Shown piece after piece: positions 32,228 through 42,153 of a stretch of DNA of 44,021 bases (position 1 is the first letter of the stretch; each line of letters opens with the position of its first letter). Position numbers and translations under genes: made by a program. Source of the stretch: Bacillota bacterium (GTDB lineage: Bacteria; Bacillota; Sulfobacillia; Sulfobacillales; Sulfobacillaceae). The stretch covers positions 1 through 44,021 of the forward strand of contig JAJYPK010000010.1 in the NCBI GenBank assembly GCA_021795465.1, in the 5' to 3' direction. The notes beneath the pieces are model-generated. The model ran no database searches. It was not told the origin of the DNA and worked only from the letters and a program-made list of their open reading frames with translations.

Positions 32228-33073
32228 ATGTATGTCAAGAAAATAGCGGTAGTCGGCGCTGGGACGATGGGTGCGGACATCTGTTATACCATTGCGACGC
32301 GCGGAATCCCGGTGGTTTTGCGCGATGTCGATGAGGCACAATTAACCCGTGCCAAAAAACATATCCAAGAACTATTTGATGGTAGGGTCGGAACCAACAA
32401 GATGACGCTGGCAGATGCTCAAGATCGGATGGGGTTTATTACCTTCAGTAGTCGACTCGAAGATCTTGATGGAGTCACATTGGCCATTGAGGCCGTGACG
32501 GAACAGATAAGAGTCAAAGAGGCGGTGTTTCGCGAACTCGATCAGACGTTATCGTCGATGGCCCTCATCGTATCCAATACCTCGGCCTTAAGCATTTCCC
32601 ATCTGGCGGAGGTTACGGGACGTCCAGATCGTGTGGCTGGGATGCATTTTTTCTATCCGGCTCACATGATGAAACTCGTTGAGGTCATTGCGGGAGACCA
32701 GAGCAGTGACGAGACGATAGACACGGTGATGCGACTGGCGGAGGAGATTCGGAAGATTCCCGTGCGTGTCAAGGAATGTCCGGGTTTCGTGGTGAACCGG
32801 GTGCTGATGGCCTCTATGGCAGAAGTCCTCCGATTCAAAGAGGAGCACGACATCGCGGCGGCTGAGATCGACCAAGCCATTACCGAAGCGAAGATCGCAC
32901 CGATGGGCCCGTTTTTCTTAGCGGATGCACTAGGGCTCGATGTCGCCTACGAAGTGGCTCAATATCTCACCCAGGCGTTGGGCGCCCGATTTCGACCCAG
33001 TGATGAATTGAAGAATATGGTAGCTGAAGGACACTTAGGAATGAAGACGGGCCACGGCTTCTATTCGTATTAA
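32228..33073 (+). CDS. 3-hydroxyacyl-CoA dehydrogenase
   Basis: The enzyme oxidises 3-hydroxyacyl-CoA to 3-ketoacyl-CoA with NAD+ in beta-oxidation. The 281-residue product has the Rossmann GAGTMGADI (about 10-18), the DVDE acidic end of strand 2, IEAVTEQIRVKEAVF, catalytic His in GMHFFYPAHMMKLVEVI, SNTSALSISHLA, and the C-terminal domain with CPGFVVNRVL, MGPFFLADALGLD and GMKTGHGFYSY. Length and ending are those of the short 3-hydroxybutyryl-CoA dehydrogenase type. GGGAGGGAT precedes the ATG. The next gene encodes another copy of the C-terminal domain. Confidence 0.93.
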   Translation: MYVKKIAVVGAGTMGADICYTIATRGIPVVLRDVDEAQLTRAKKHIQELFDGRVGTNKMTLADAQDRMGFITFSSRLEDLDGVTLAIEAVTEQIRVKEAVFRELDQTLSSMALIVSNTSALSISHLAEVTGRPDRVAGMHFFYPAHMMKLVEVIAGDQSSDETIDTVMRLAEEIRKIPVRVKECPGFVVNRVLMASMAEVLRFKEEHDIAAAEIDQAITEAKIAPMGPFFLADALGLDVAYEVAQYLTQALGARFRPSDELKNMVAEGHLGMKTGHGFYSY

Positions 33074-33098
33074 TGAGAATACAAGGAGGGGCAGAGGC

Positions 33099-33416
33099 AT
33101 GACGGCAGAGACGAAGACAGCATTACTGACCCGGTTCCAATTGGCCACATTTTTAGAGGCGGTACGATTGGTAGATGAAGGAATCGCCAGCGCCAGGGAT
33201 ATCGACATTGCGATGCGGGCCGGAGCCGGACTCGTGGTGGGGCCATTAGAGTGGGCCGACACAACCGGCCTCGATGTGATTGTTCAACAATTAGAGCAAA
33301 TGCAAGAGATTATCGGAGAACGGTTTAAACCACCGGCGTCATTGCTAACGAAAGTCGCCCGTGGGCAGCTCGGAAGGAGCACGGGTCAGGGGTACATGGC
33401 TTACCACGGGAGTTAG
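33099..33416 (+). CDS. stand-alone 3-hydroxyacyl-CoA dehydrogenase C-terminal domain
   Basis: The 105-residue product aligns with the all-helical C-terminal domain of the dehydrogenases: TRFQLATFLEAVRLVDEGIASARDIDIAMRAGAGLVVGPLEWADTTGLD and the closing GQLGRSTGQGYMAYH. It has no NAD-binding domain and no catalytic His. In longer family members (about 500 residues) this domain is present twice in one chain; here the second copy is a separate gene 25 bases downstream, with its own AGGAGGGG site. It probably forms a complex with the product of the preceding gene. Confidence 0.85.
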   Translation: MTAETKTALLTRFQLATFLEAVRLVDEGIASARDIDIAMRAGAGLVVGPLEWADTTGLDVIVQQLEQMQEIIGERFKPPASLLTKVARGQLGRSTGQGYMAYHGS

Positions 33417-33490
33417 CAACTTCTAGAACGTGCGAACGGATCAACTTTGCGAGAAGATGTGGTTTATTAGAGGCTTGGGAGATGATGCGA

Positions 33491-34249
33491 GTGGCGATTA
33501 TTGTTGTCGAGCAACGGGGGGCTGTGCAAATTTGGACGCTAAATCATCCTCCGGTCAATACGATTAGCCTAGAACTTTTAGAAGAACTTTCTCGGTTGAT
33601 GGAATCCGTCGAGGCCAATGAGGAGACGCGCGCCATCGTAATCACGGGGGCAGGAATGGCTTTTGCTGCAGGCGCAGATGTGGGTGGCGTGATGAAATTG
33701 GGGGGTCAGTTATCCCAATTCTTAACGCTAGGAGCCGAGACCTTCCAGCGCCTAGAAACATTTGCCAAACCCATCGTGGCGGCTATTAATGGAATTGCCT
33801 TGGGGGGCGGTAACGAACTTGCGATGGCGGCAGATATCCGGATTGCATCCACCGAGGCCCGATTTGGGCAACCCGAAGTAAACTTGGGAATTATCCCGGG
33901 ATGGGGCGGCACCGTGCGTATGGCACGACTGGTGGGACGAACCCATGCGGCCCAGCTTATTCTTACCGGAGATCCTATCGATGCGAACGAGGCTTACCGA
34001 ATTGGGTTGGTAAGCCAAGTGGTGGCTCCGGATTTACTCATGGAATATGCGTTGAATCAGGCGGAGAAACTAGCGAGCCTCCCACCGTTAGCCTTGGCCA
34101 GTATTAAGGGCCTATTGGCCAATCCTAATCCGGAAGGAGCCCAAGGGCGAGAAACTCGGGAGATCCTGCGCCTCATGACCACCGGAGATGCCATGGAGGG
34201 TGTCTTAGCATTCATGCAAAAACGCCGCCCACGATTTGGAGGTAAATAA
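33491..34249 (+). CDS. enoyl-CoA hydratase/isomerase
   Basis: This crotonase-fold enzyme hydrates trans-2-enoyl-CoA. The 252-residue product has HPPVNTISLELLEEL, the oxyanion-hole segments AGMAFAAGADVGGVM and AINGIALGGGNELAMAADIRIAS, and ARFGQPEVNLGIIPGWGGTVRMARLVGR, which contains the first catalytic Glu position (PEVNLGIIPG) of active hydratases. A GTG at 33491 lies 9 bases after GGGAG; the ATGs at 33482/33485 overlap or abut that site. It shares the operon with the dehydrogenase and ends 2 bases before the ligase. Confidence 0.92.
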   Translation: MAIIVVEQRGAVQIWTLNHPPVNTISLELLEELSRLMESVEANEETRAIVITGAGMAFAAGADVGGVMKLGGQLSQFLTLGAETFQRLETFAKPIVAAINGIALGGGNELAMAADIRIASTEARFGQPEVNLGIIPGWGGTVRMARLVGRTHAAQLILTGDPIDANEAYRIGLVSQVVAPDLLMEYALNQAEKLASLPPLALASIKGLLANPNPEGAQGRETREILRLMTTGDAMEGVLAFMQKRRPRFGGK

Positions 34250-34251
34250 CA

Positions 34252-35892
34252 ATGGAATCCGCTTCCCTACAACGTCCGTGGCGTCTCTTGTATGGTGCGA
34301 TTCCGCACCATTTATCCGAGCCTCCCGCACCTCTCTACTCGATTTTGGAGGGGCACGATCCTGCTTCGGTGGCTTTGATATTGAATGAGATGTCCTTAAC
34401 GTATGGAGAGTTATGGAGCCAGACCGCACGCATCGCTTCCACCTTGGCACAGCATGGGATCGCGGTAGGGGATCGAGTCGTGCTGCTTTTGCCCAATAGC
34501 TTTGGGTTTGTTCAGATGTATTTTGGAGCTTTGCGCCGAGGCGCCGTAGTCGTGGCCTTGAACCCTCTCTATACTACAAGCGAACTGGTCGGTCTTTTGA
34601 CCGACGCAGCGCCCAAAGTCTTGGTGGTTCCCGTGGAGGCAGTGCAGAGACTTCCACCCGACCTCCCGTTCTACGTGGTGTTTGCTGATACCATGGGAAA
34701 TGCGGAACGCGAGCATGAGGCCGCCCAGGCCTATCCCGGGGCGTTTTGTCTCTCAGATTGGTTGGCCCAGGGGAAATCCGAATGGCAGAATCCTGTAGTG
34801 AGCCCCGAACAAGACCTCGCGGTACTCCAATATACGGGAGGCACGACGGGGCTCCCCAAAGGGGCCATGTTGACGCATTGGAATCTCCTATCCAATGCAT
34901 TTCAGGCTCGGTGGTGGATGAGTCCTATTGTGGAAACGGATAATCAGAACACGGTGTTGATTGGACTGCCGTTGTTTCATGTCTATGGGATGACCGTTGG
35001 AATGAACTTGGGATTATCGATTGGGGCCAGGCTTATCCTCTTGCCACGATTTACACCAGAGTCTGCCGTAGAGGCCGTTAAACGCCATCGCCCAAATTTA
35101 TTTCCCGGAGCCCCGACCATGTATGTGGCCCTCGAGACCCATGCGCGCCAAAGTCACGTGGATCTGTCGTCGATTCGAGGCTGTCTTAGTGGGTCAGCTC
35201 CGTTGCCGGTATCTGTTCAAGAGTCGTTTGAACGAGCTACCGGAGGGAAGCTTGTGGAGGGTTATGGTTTGTCGGAAGCATCCCCGGTAACCCATTGTCA
35301 ACCGCTATGGGATGTGGACAGGAAAGTAGGCATTGGTATCCCGCTTCCTGACACCGATGCCAGGATTGTGAATGATGAAGGCGAGGACATGCCCGTTGGA
35401 GAAGTAGGAGAGCTTTTAGTGCGGGGCCCGCAGGTGATGCAAGGATATTGGAACCATGAGGAAGAGACCAAGAATACACTACGTGATGGATGGCTTTGGA
35501 CTGGGGATGTGGCGGTGATGGACCCCGAAGGGTACTTTCAAATTGTGGACCGAAAAAAGGACCTCATCATCTGTTCGGGATTTAACGTGTATCCACGTGA
35601 AGTCGAAGAGGTGATCTATCGGTTTCCCGGGATATTAGAGGTGTCCGTCGTTGGCGTCCCTGACCCCTATCGAGGAGAAACGATTAAAGCGTATGTGGTG
35701 GTCCGTCCCCCGTCTGTCATCGATGTGGACGAACTCACCGCTTATTGTCGGCAGAATTTGGCTGGATATAAAGTTCCGCGCTTTTATGAAGTGGTGGATA
35801 GCCTACCCAAGTCGGCGGTCGGTAAGGTCCTTCGCCGAGCTTTACGGGACGCGAATCGTGACGCAGCCCCAGGAACACTAAAAACACCATAA
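34252..35892 (+). CDS. long-chain fatty-acid--CoA ligase (AMP-binding family)
   Basis: The enzyme activates fatty acids to acyl-CoA through an acyl-adenylate. The 546-residue product has the AMP-binding P-loop YTGGTTGLPKGAMLTH, GYGLSEASPVTH, GWLWTGDVAVMDPEGYFQIVDRKKDLI and the C-terminal catalytic Lys in PKSAVGKVLRR. The length matches FadD-type ligases. GGAGG precedes the ATG. It is the last gene of the operon, and its 3' 158 bases are overlapped by an ORF on the other strand. Confidence 0.93.
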   Translation: MESASLQRPWRLLYGAIPHHLSEPPAPLYSILEGHDPASVALILNEMSLTYGELWSQTARIASTLAQHGIAVGDRVVLLLPNSFGFVQMYFGALRRGAVVVALNPLYTTSELVGLLTDAAPKVLVVPVEAVQRLPPDLPFYVVFADTMGNAEREHEAAQAYPGAFCLSDWLAQGKSEWQNPVVSPEQDLAVLQYTGGTTGLPKGAMLTHWNLLSNAFQARWWMSPIVETDNQNTVLIGLPLFHVYGMTVGMNLGLSIGARLILLPRFTPESAVEAVKRHRPNLFPGAPTMYVALETHARQSHVDLSSIRGCLSGSAPLPVSVQESFERATGGKLVEGYGLSEASPVTHCQPLWDVDRKVGIGIPLPDTDARIVNDEGEDMPVGEVGELLVRGPQVMQGYWNHEEETKNTLRDGWLWTGDVAVMDPEGYFQIVDRKKDLIICSGFNVYPREVEEVIYRFPGILEVSVVGVPDPYRGETIKAYVVVRPPSVIDVDELTAYCRQNLAGYKVPRFYEVVDSLPKSAVGKVLRRALRDANRDAAPGTLKTP

Positions 35893-36196
35893 ATGAGATG
35901 ATCAAGAGTAGCATGCCCCACCCGAAGGCGATGACACCCGTGTGAGTCAAGGCGAGCACGAGCTCCCCGAATGAGGCAATCCAGGGGAGGGCTTGTTGGG
36001 TGGACCGCACGGACAAGGTTACCAAAATTACGCCAAGAAAGATGTAGCCTGCCCACCAGAGTGCTCCGTCCGCAAAGGTGAGCAGGCTAAACACTAGGGC
36101 GATAAGAATGAGACGGCCTAGGCTAGTAGGGTTAACCCGGCGGCCACCGTTCTTTTTGGCAGGTTTTCTCTTAATCCGGATTTGCATAGATGTCAT
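35735..36196 (-). CDS. unrecognised membrane protein, coupled to nagZ
   Basis: The 153-residue product has a basic N-terminus (IRIKRKPAKKNGGRR), then about four hydrophobic segments (LGRLILIALVFSLLTFA, ALWWAGYIFLGVILVTL, ELVLALTHTGVIAFGW, MLLLIISFMVFLVFLGL) and a ~40-residue hydrophilic tail. I do not recognise the family. Its ATG overlaps the nagZ stop (ATGA) with GGAGG 10 bases upstream, a strong sign of real translation. The last ~50 codons are antisense to the end of the acyl-CoA ligase gene, which is unusual. Confidence 0.65.
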   Translation of the reverse strand: MTSMQIRIKRKPAKKNGGRRVNPTSLGRLILIALVFSLLTFADGALWWAGYIFLGVILVTLSVRSTQQALPWIASFGELVLALTHTGVIAFGWGMLLLIISFMVFLVFLGLRHDSRPVKLGEGPYRPPTWVGYPPLHKSAELYIQPNSADNKR

Positions 36197-37728
36197 CGAT
36201 TGCGCACCTCCAAAGTAATCGGCCAATGGCCCTTTATTGCAATTTGTCCGCGCAACGCTTTGGATATGGCTCGTTGCGCTTCGATGCTGGGATCGAAGGC
36301 CGTCAGTCCCACACTGCCGACCGGGATTCGTTTTAAGTCATAGGGAGAACTTAAAGCGATGGCCACGATAGGGCCCGCCGTCCATTGACGATTCAGCAGG
36401 AGAAGCTGTTCTGGATGCTGCAAGGCGTTGTCCAATGCCACGACCAGGGGCATGCCGTGGGACTCTCGATGCACCTCTTCGATGTCATTGGGCGTGGGCT
36501 TTAGAGGGAGAGAAAAATGTTGATGGACTTGATCATGTAAGAACTCGGCCAGGGGGTGCGCCGACGCCGCTCCGCGGTCGTCGGCGGGACTGCGTGGGAT
36601 GCTTTGGAACGTGACCAGAGTCAAGGGCCCTTTGAGCGGCAGTCGGTCTAACGCACCGACACCAGCCACCGCGGATTCCCAGATCTCTTCCGCTAATCGA
36701 TACGCCTCCTCGGAATCGACGGCACCCTCAGGATGACCGATTAAGGCTTTGGTTTCACTGACCGTCCGTACGGCCTCTTTTAGGCGACTCGAGGCGATCT
36801 CACCGTGGGCTACAGCTCGAGATAGTCGTTCGTAGCTTTGGTGTTGCAGGGAGCCAGAATGCGAAATCAGGACCTGATCGGCACCGGCGCTGATGGCACG
36901 GAAGGTGCCTTCTGAGGTACCTACGCCATCGTGGATGGCCGCCATCTCCATACAGTCGGTGACAATCATGCCGGAAAAGCCCAGTTCTTGCCTCATGAGG
37001 TTTCCCAAGATTGCGGCAGAAATGGTGGCAGGCTGATGCGGAATGGGATCAAACGCCGGGAACACCACGTGTGCGCTCATGAGGGCTCGAATCCCGGCGG
37101 CGATGGCGGCCCGAAACGGCAACAGTTCTATCGCTTCTAACCGGATTCGGTCATGGGGGACGAGCGGCAACGCGCTATGCGAATCTTGATCGGTGTCGCC
37201 GTGTCCGGGAAAGTGTTTGCCAGTGGCAATCATCCCCGCGTCTTGCATCGCGCGAATATACAATTGTCCCCATCGGGCGCAAGATTCGGGGTCTTCTCCG
37301 AAAGAGCGAATTCCGATGACCGGATTGAGGGGGTTATTGTTGACATCTAAAACCGGTGCATAGTTTTGGTTGATACCCAGATTCATCATTTCTAATGCCG
37401 ATAAATAGAGGAGGCGTTGGGCCGACTCCACTTGGCCGCTGGCGGCCATGGCCATGGCACTGGGCAAGGGCACAAAGCGGTCTCGCAGTCGTCTTACGGC
37501 TCCCCCTTCTTGGTCGATCGCAATGAATAGGGATGCGTGCCCACCAAGGGCTGCGGCCTCTTGCAACTCGCTGGTGAGCGTACGTAGTTGCAAGACGTCA
37601 CGGACATTTCGACCGAAAAGGATAACTCCCCCGACTCGACCCTGGCGGATTGCCCCGAGAAGAGACGGAGGAGCTTCGAAACCATCAAAGCCTACCGATA
37701 ACAGTTGCCCGATATCCTTAGGTGTCAC
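36193..37728 (-). CDS. nagZ: beta-N-acetylhexosaminidase, glycoside hydrolase family 3
   Basis: GH3 NagZ enzymes remove N-acetylglucosamine from peptidoglycan fragments during cell-wall recycling. The 511-residue product has GGVILFGRN, FIAIDQEGGAVRRL, the KHFPGHGDTDQDSHSALP motif holding the Asp-His acid/base pair of this subgroup, LMSAHVVFP and the nucleophile region GMIVTDCMEMAAI. A C-terminal ~150-residue domain follows the catalytic barrel, as in Gram-positive members. No signal peptide is seen, so it is probably cytoplasmic. GTG start after TGGAGG. Confidence 0.92.
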   Translation of the reverse strand: MTPKDIGQLLSVGFDGFEAPPSLLGAIRQGRVGGVILFGRNVRDVLQLRTLTSELQEAAALGGHASLFIAIDQEGGAVRRLRDRFVPLPSAMAMAASGQVESAQRLLYLSALEMMNLGINQNYAPVLDVNNNPLNPVIGIRSFGEDPESCARWGQLYIRAMQDAGMIATGKHFPGHGDTDQDSHSALPLVPHDRIRLEAIELLPFRAAIAAGIRALMSAHVVFPAFDPIPHQPATISAAILGNLMRQELGFSGMIVTDCMEMAAIHDGVGTSEGTFRAISAGADQVLISHSGSLQHQSYERLSRAVAHGEIASSRLKEAVRTVSETKALIGHPEGAVDSEEAYRLAEEIWESAVAGVGALDRLPLKGPLTLVTFQSIPRSPADDRGAASAHPLAEFLHDQVHQHFSLPLKPTPNDIEEVHRESHGMPLVVALDNALQHPEQLLLLNRQWTAGPIVAIALSSPYDLKRIPVGSVGLTAFDPSIEAQRAISKALRGQIAIKGHWPITLEVRNR

Positions 37729-38162
37729 AGAATTTCCTCCATCAATCAGTTCCCTAAAGGATACCCGGAAGCTAAGACGCTATTCTTATGATTTCCGGGG
37801 CACCTTTTGAGGCAATGGTTCGCTTGGGGCACGGTAGCGTGTTCCAAATGAAATGGACTTAGCCCATCTTACTCTCGCGAGTGATTCAGCGATAATTTAA
37901 GTCTAGAAGCGTCTTGAGGGAGAGTCAAGAATATAGCTGGTATTTGGGGTTGCGGGTCTGAAGATTTTAGAGAAAAAATGTAAGACGGGGATGCATGGAT
38001 CTCGACGACATCGGGAAAAAATTTTAGGAAGGGACCTCTTGAGCTAAGGTTTTGGAACTGGAGATGATATAATACTCGGGAACTGGAACTGCGATGCCAG
38101 AAAGACATTCTACGAGAAGAAACCACGGAGATGTACTTAATGAGGCCGATGGAGGTTGATCC
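37729..38162. other. 434-base gap between nagZ and rpoE
   Basis: No supported ORF. It holds the divergent control regions: an extended -10 promoter for rpoE at 38065-38073 (TGA-TATAAT) and presumably the nagZ promoter near 37750-37850. Nothing else recognisable was seen. Confidence 0.5.
38065..38073 (+). promoter_or_regulatory. extended -10 promoter for rpoE
   Basis: TGATATAAT combines a TGn extension with a perfect TATAAT. No good -35 lies 17 bases upstream. The transcription start would be near 38080, about 80 bases before rpoE. Confidence 0.55.
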
Positions 38163-38453
38163 ATGCAGACAACGGATGCTGCCTATCAAGTGTTGAAAAA
38201 ACATGGCGACGCAATGGATGTGCATGACCTGCTGGACGAAACCCTAGCGCTACTAGGGTTAGACCGCGAGGCGAGCACAGCCGCTAGAATATACACGGAT
38301 ATCAATTTAGACGTGAGATTTCAATATCGGGGCAAGTCGCAATGGGGCTTAAAGGACTGGCTCCCTAAAACACCCGGAAAATCGGGGGGGTCCGGAGCCT
38401 CTCGAGACCGCGAAGAAGACGACGGAGAAGAACTTGAGGAGGACGAGGGGTAA
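38163..38453 (+). CDS. rpoE: RNA polymerase delta subunit
   Basis: Delta is a Firmicutes-specific RNA polymerase factor that raises recycling and specificity. The 96-residue product has the N-terminal HARE-HTH domain (DAAYQVLKKHGDAMDVHDLLDE, INLDVRFQYRGKSQWGLKDW) and a short, strongly acidic tail (DREEDDGEELEEDEG). It is shorter than the Bacillus protein, mainly in the tail. The position directly before pyrG is conserved in Firmicutes. GGAGG lies just before the ATG. Confidence 0.88.
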   Translation: MQTTDAAYQVLKKHGDAMDVHDLLDETLALLGLDREASTAARIYTDINLDVRFQYRGKSQWGLKDWLPKTPGKSGGSGASRDREEDDGEELEEDEG

Positions 38454-38476
38454 ATCCCTACGGACTCCTCGTCTTT
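38442..38476 (+). terminator. hairpin at the end of rpoE, terminator or pyrG attenuator
   Basis: GACGAGG (38442-38448) pairs with CCTCGTC (38467-38473), followed by only three T. The left arm is inside the rpoE coding end. It can reduce read-through into pyrG; Bacillus pyrG is also controlled by a leader terminator, but no matching reiterative-initiation site was identified here. Confidence 0.45.
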
Positions 38477-38524
38477 ATGTATCGCCGTGCCAAGAACGCG
38501 AGAAAGAATATAGCAGGAGGCTAA

Positions 38525-40400
<1,876 letters not shown>

Positions 40401-40466
40401 AAAGAGCACCTCCTCTATGACAGTGTGCCCGTACGAGCGGTCCGTGATGTGCGTGATGAGGAGTCT

Positions 40467-40496
40467 TTGACAACGTTTTCTGTATCGGAATATACT
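40467..40496 (+). promoter_or_regulatory. sigma-A promoter for pspA
   Basis: TTGACA (40467-40472) and TATACT (40491-40496) with an 18-base spacer, the best promoter match in the window. It gives a leader of about 80 bases before pspA. Confidence 0.7.
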
Positions 40497-40583
40497 TGAG
40501 ATAATCAATAGGGAGGACTCAAGAGAGACCTCGAAATTCGCACTCACCTAACCACCAAAATTTTTCAGAGGAGCGGTTTGCCC

Positions 40584-41300
40584 ATGGGCTTGATGTCACG
40601 CGTGTCCACGATTTTTAAATCGAAGGTTAATAACGTCCTTGACAAGGCCGAGGATCCCCGTCAGACCTTGGAGTATTCCTACCAGAAACAAGTTGAGCAA
40701 CTGCAAAACGTACGCCGTGGCGTGGCTGAAGTGGTGACTTCTAAGAAGCGGATCGAACTGCAGTTGAATCGCCTAGAACAATCCGCAGAGCAATATGGCC
40801 AAGATGCGCGGGATGCCGTCAAAGCCGATCGCGACGACCTGGCACAACAGGCGTTGAATAGCAAACAAGCGATCGTCAACCAGATGGATGGGTTGAAGAC
40901 ACAAGTTGGCGATTTGGCTCGTGAAGAGCAACGGTTGGTTGACTTGCAACATAAGTTAACCGCCAAAGTTGAAGCATTTCGTACTCAAAAAGAAGTGATT
41001 AAGGCGCAATATTCTGCGGCACAGGCTCAAGTTAAGATCGGGGAGGCATTTTCGGGTCTGGGTGAGGATATGGCAGATGTGAACATGGCGGTTCAGCGGG
41101 CGCAGGATAGAACCCAAGCCTTACAAGCTCGAGCCCAAGCCATTGATGAGCTATCGGTAACGATGGCCCTGGAGTCACCCGTAGCGTCAAGTGGGGATGC
41201 CGTGCGCGACGAGTTGAACCGGATAAAAGCGCAAACCGGGGTGTCTGACGAGTTAGCTCGGCTCAAGTTGGAAATGGGTAAGGAGGATAACCCTTCATGA
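40584..41300 (+). CDS. pspA: PspA/IM30 family phage-shock protein
   Basis: PspA is an ESCRT-III-like peripheral membrane protein that coats and repairs damaged cytoplasmic membrane. The 238-residue product is almost all coiled-coil. It starts with the amphipathic helix GLMSRVSTIFKSKVNNVLDKAEDPRQTLEY and has the SAAQAQVKIGEAFSGL motif, then a C-terminal helix (DELARLKLEM). ATG at 40584 is chosen over a TTG at 40578 for its spacing from AGAGGAG. Its stop overlaps the pspAA start (ATGA). Confidence 0.93.
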   Translation: MGLMSRVSTIFKSKVNNVLDKAEDPRQTLEYSYQKQVEQLQNVRRGVAEVVTSKKRIELQLNRLEQSAEQYGQDARDAVKADRDDLAQQALNSKQAIVNQMDGLKTQVGDLAREEQRLVDLQHKLTAKVEAFRTQKEVIKAQYSAAQAQVKIGEAFSGLGEDMADVNMAVQRAQDRTQALQARAQAIDELSVTMALESPVASSGDAVRDELNRIKAQTGVSDELARLKLEMGKEDNPS

Positions 41301-41566
41301 TTATTCGCATTATGTCAGAGGGTCAGTACGAGGTGGATGGGGAGACATTGGACCGCATCAAAATCCTCGACGAGCACCTTATGGCCGCCATTGAGCGGGA
41401 TGATGAAGCGGGATTTAATCAGGCTTTTCATGAAGTAGTCGGGTTAGTGAGGACGGGCAGCGTATTAGAACACCATCAATTGACCGAATCGGACTTAATC
41501 TTGCCAGCTTCAGATACCACTTTGGTAGAAGCAAAGCTGCTCTTTAGCCAGCATCCAATCGAATAA
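41297..41566 (+). CDS. pspAA: PspA-associated protein PspAA
   Basis: The 89-residue product has the PspAA pattern: IIRIMSEGQYEVDGETLDRIKILDEHL, an acidic middle (ERDDEAGF) and the LTESDLILPASDTTLVEAKLLF ending. In actinobacteria and some other lineages it is encoded with PspA and is thought to modulate it. Four-base overlap with pspA indicates translational coupling. Confidence 0.88.
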   Translation: MIIRIMSEGQYEVDGETLDRIKILDEHLMAAIERDDEAGFNQAFHEVVGLVRTGSVLEHHQLTESDLILPASDTTLVEAKLLFSQHPIE

Positions 41567-41584
41567 CGCGAAAGCGTCTCGCTT

Positions 41585-42139
41585 CTAAAATGGGGGATCC
41601 CATAGCGCATAGCGTCGGTCGGGATCCTTTTCTATGGGCATATATGGCTTCAAGGTTTCGGTAATGCGGAATTCGCGGGAATCGTTACGATCATGTCGAG
41701 ATTGAGGCACAAAGGGATAAAAGTTTCCGCGACGATAACTGTAAATCAGATACCACGACGAAAAATCAAACATCGCGGCCAAGAGGCTATCGCCGTAGCC
41801 TCCTTCGAGGAGGAGGTCTGCCGTGAGATGCATGGCCGTGATCACATCATCGGCCTCGGTGCCTTCAACAATAATCCACCGGAACCCCTCGTTATCATCG
41901 ACATGGCGGGTGGTAACCGGCATGTCTTTACCGCCTAAGTGCAGGGAGTCATTGACGTCTTTTTCGATGGACTCAAAATGGTGGTTATCGACCGTCCGCA
42001 ACACCAATGCGGCTTTCTTGTTAAACGGCGTGGAGAGGCGTGTCTCGATGTCAAGCAGCGCCGTGGATAGCGCAAAAAGTTGGTCGGTTTTTCCGACCGG
42101 GATCTTGGTTCGTCCAAAAAGTGAATCGAAAAACCCCAT
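41585..42139 (-). CDS. pspAB: PspA-associated protein PspAB
   Basis: The 184-residue product matches PspAB: MGFFDSLFGRTKI start, DQLFALSTALLDIETRL, ending with SREFRITETLKPYMPIEKDPDRRYALWDPPF. The function is unknown; the family occurs with PspA/PspAA and HtpX-like proteases. It converges on pspAA, 18 bases apart, and lies just downstream of htpX (14 bases), so htpX-pspAB form one operon. Confidence 0.87.
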   Translation of the reverse strand: MGFFDSLFGRTKIPVGKTDQLFALSTALLDIETRLSTPFNKKAALVLRTVDNHHFESIEKDVNDSLHLGGKDMPVTTRHVDDNEGFRWIIVEGTEADDVITAMHLTADLLLEGGYGDSLLAAMFDFSSWYLIYSYRRGNFYPFVPQSRHDRNDSREFRITETLKPYMPIEKDPDRRYALWDPPF

Positions 42140-42153
42140 TCCCTATGACCTCC

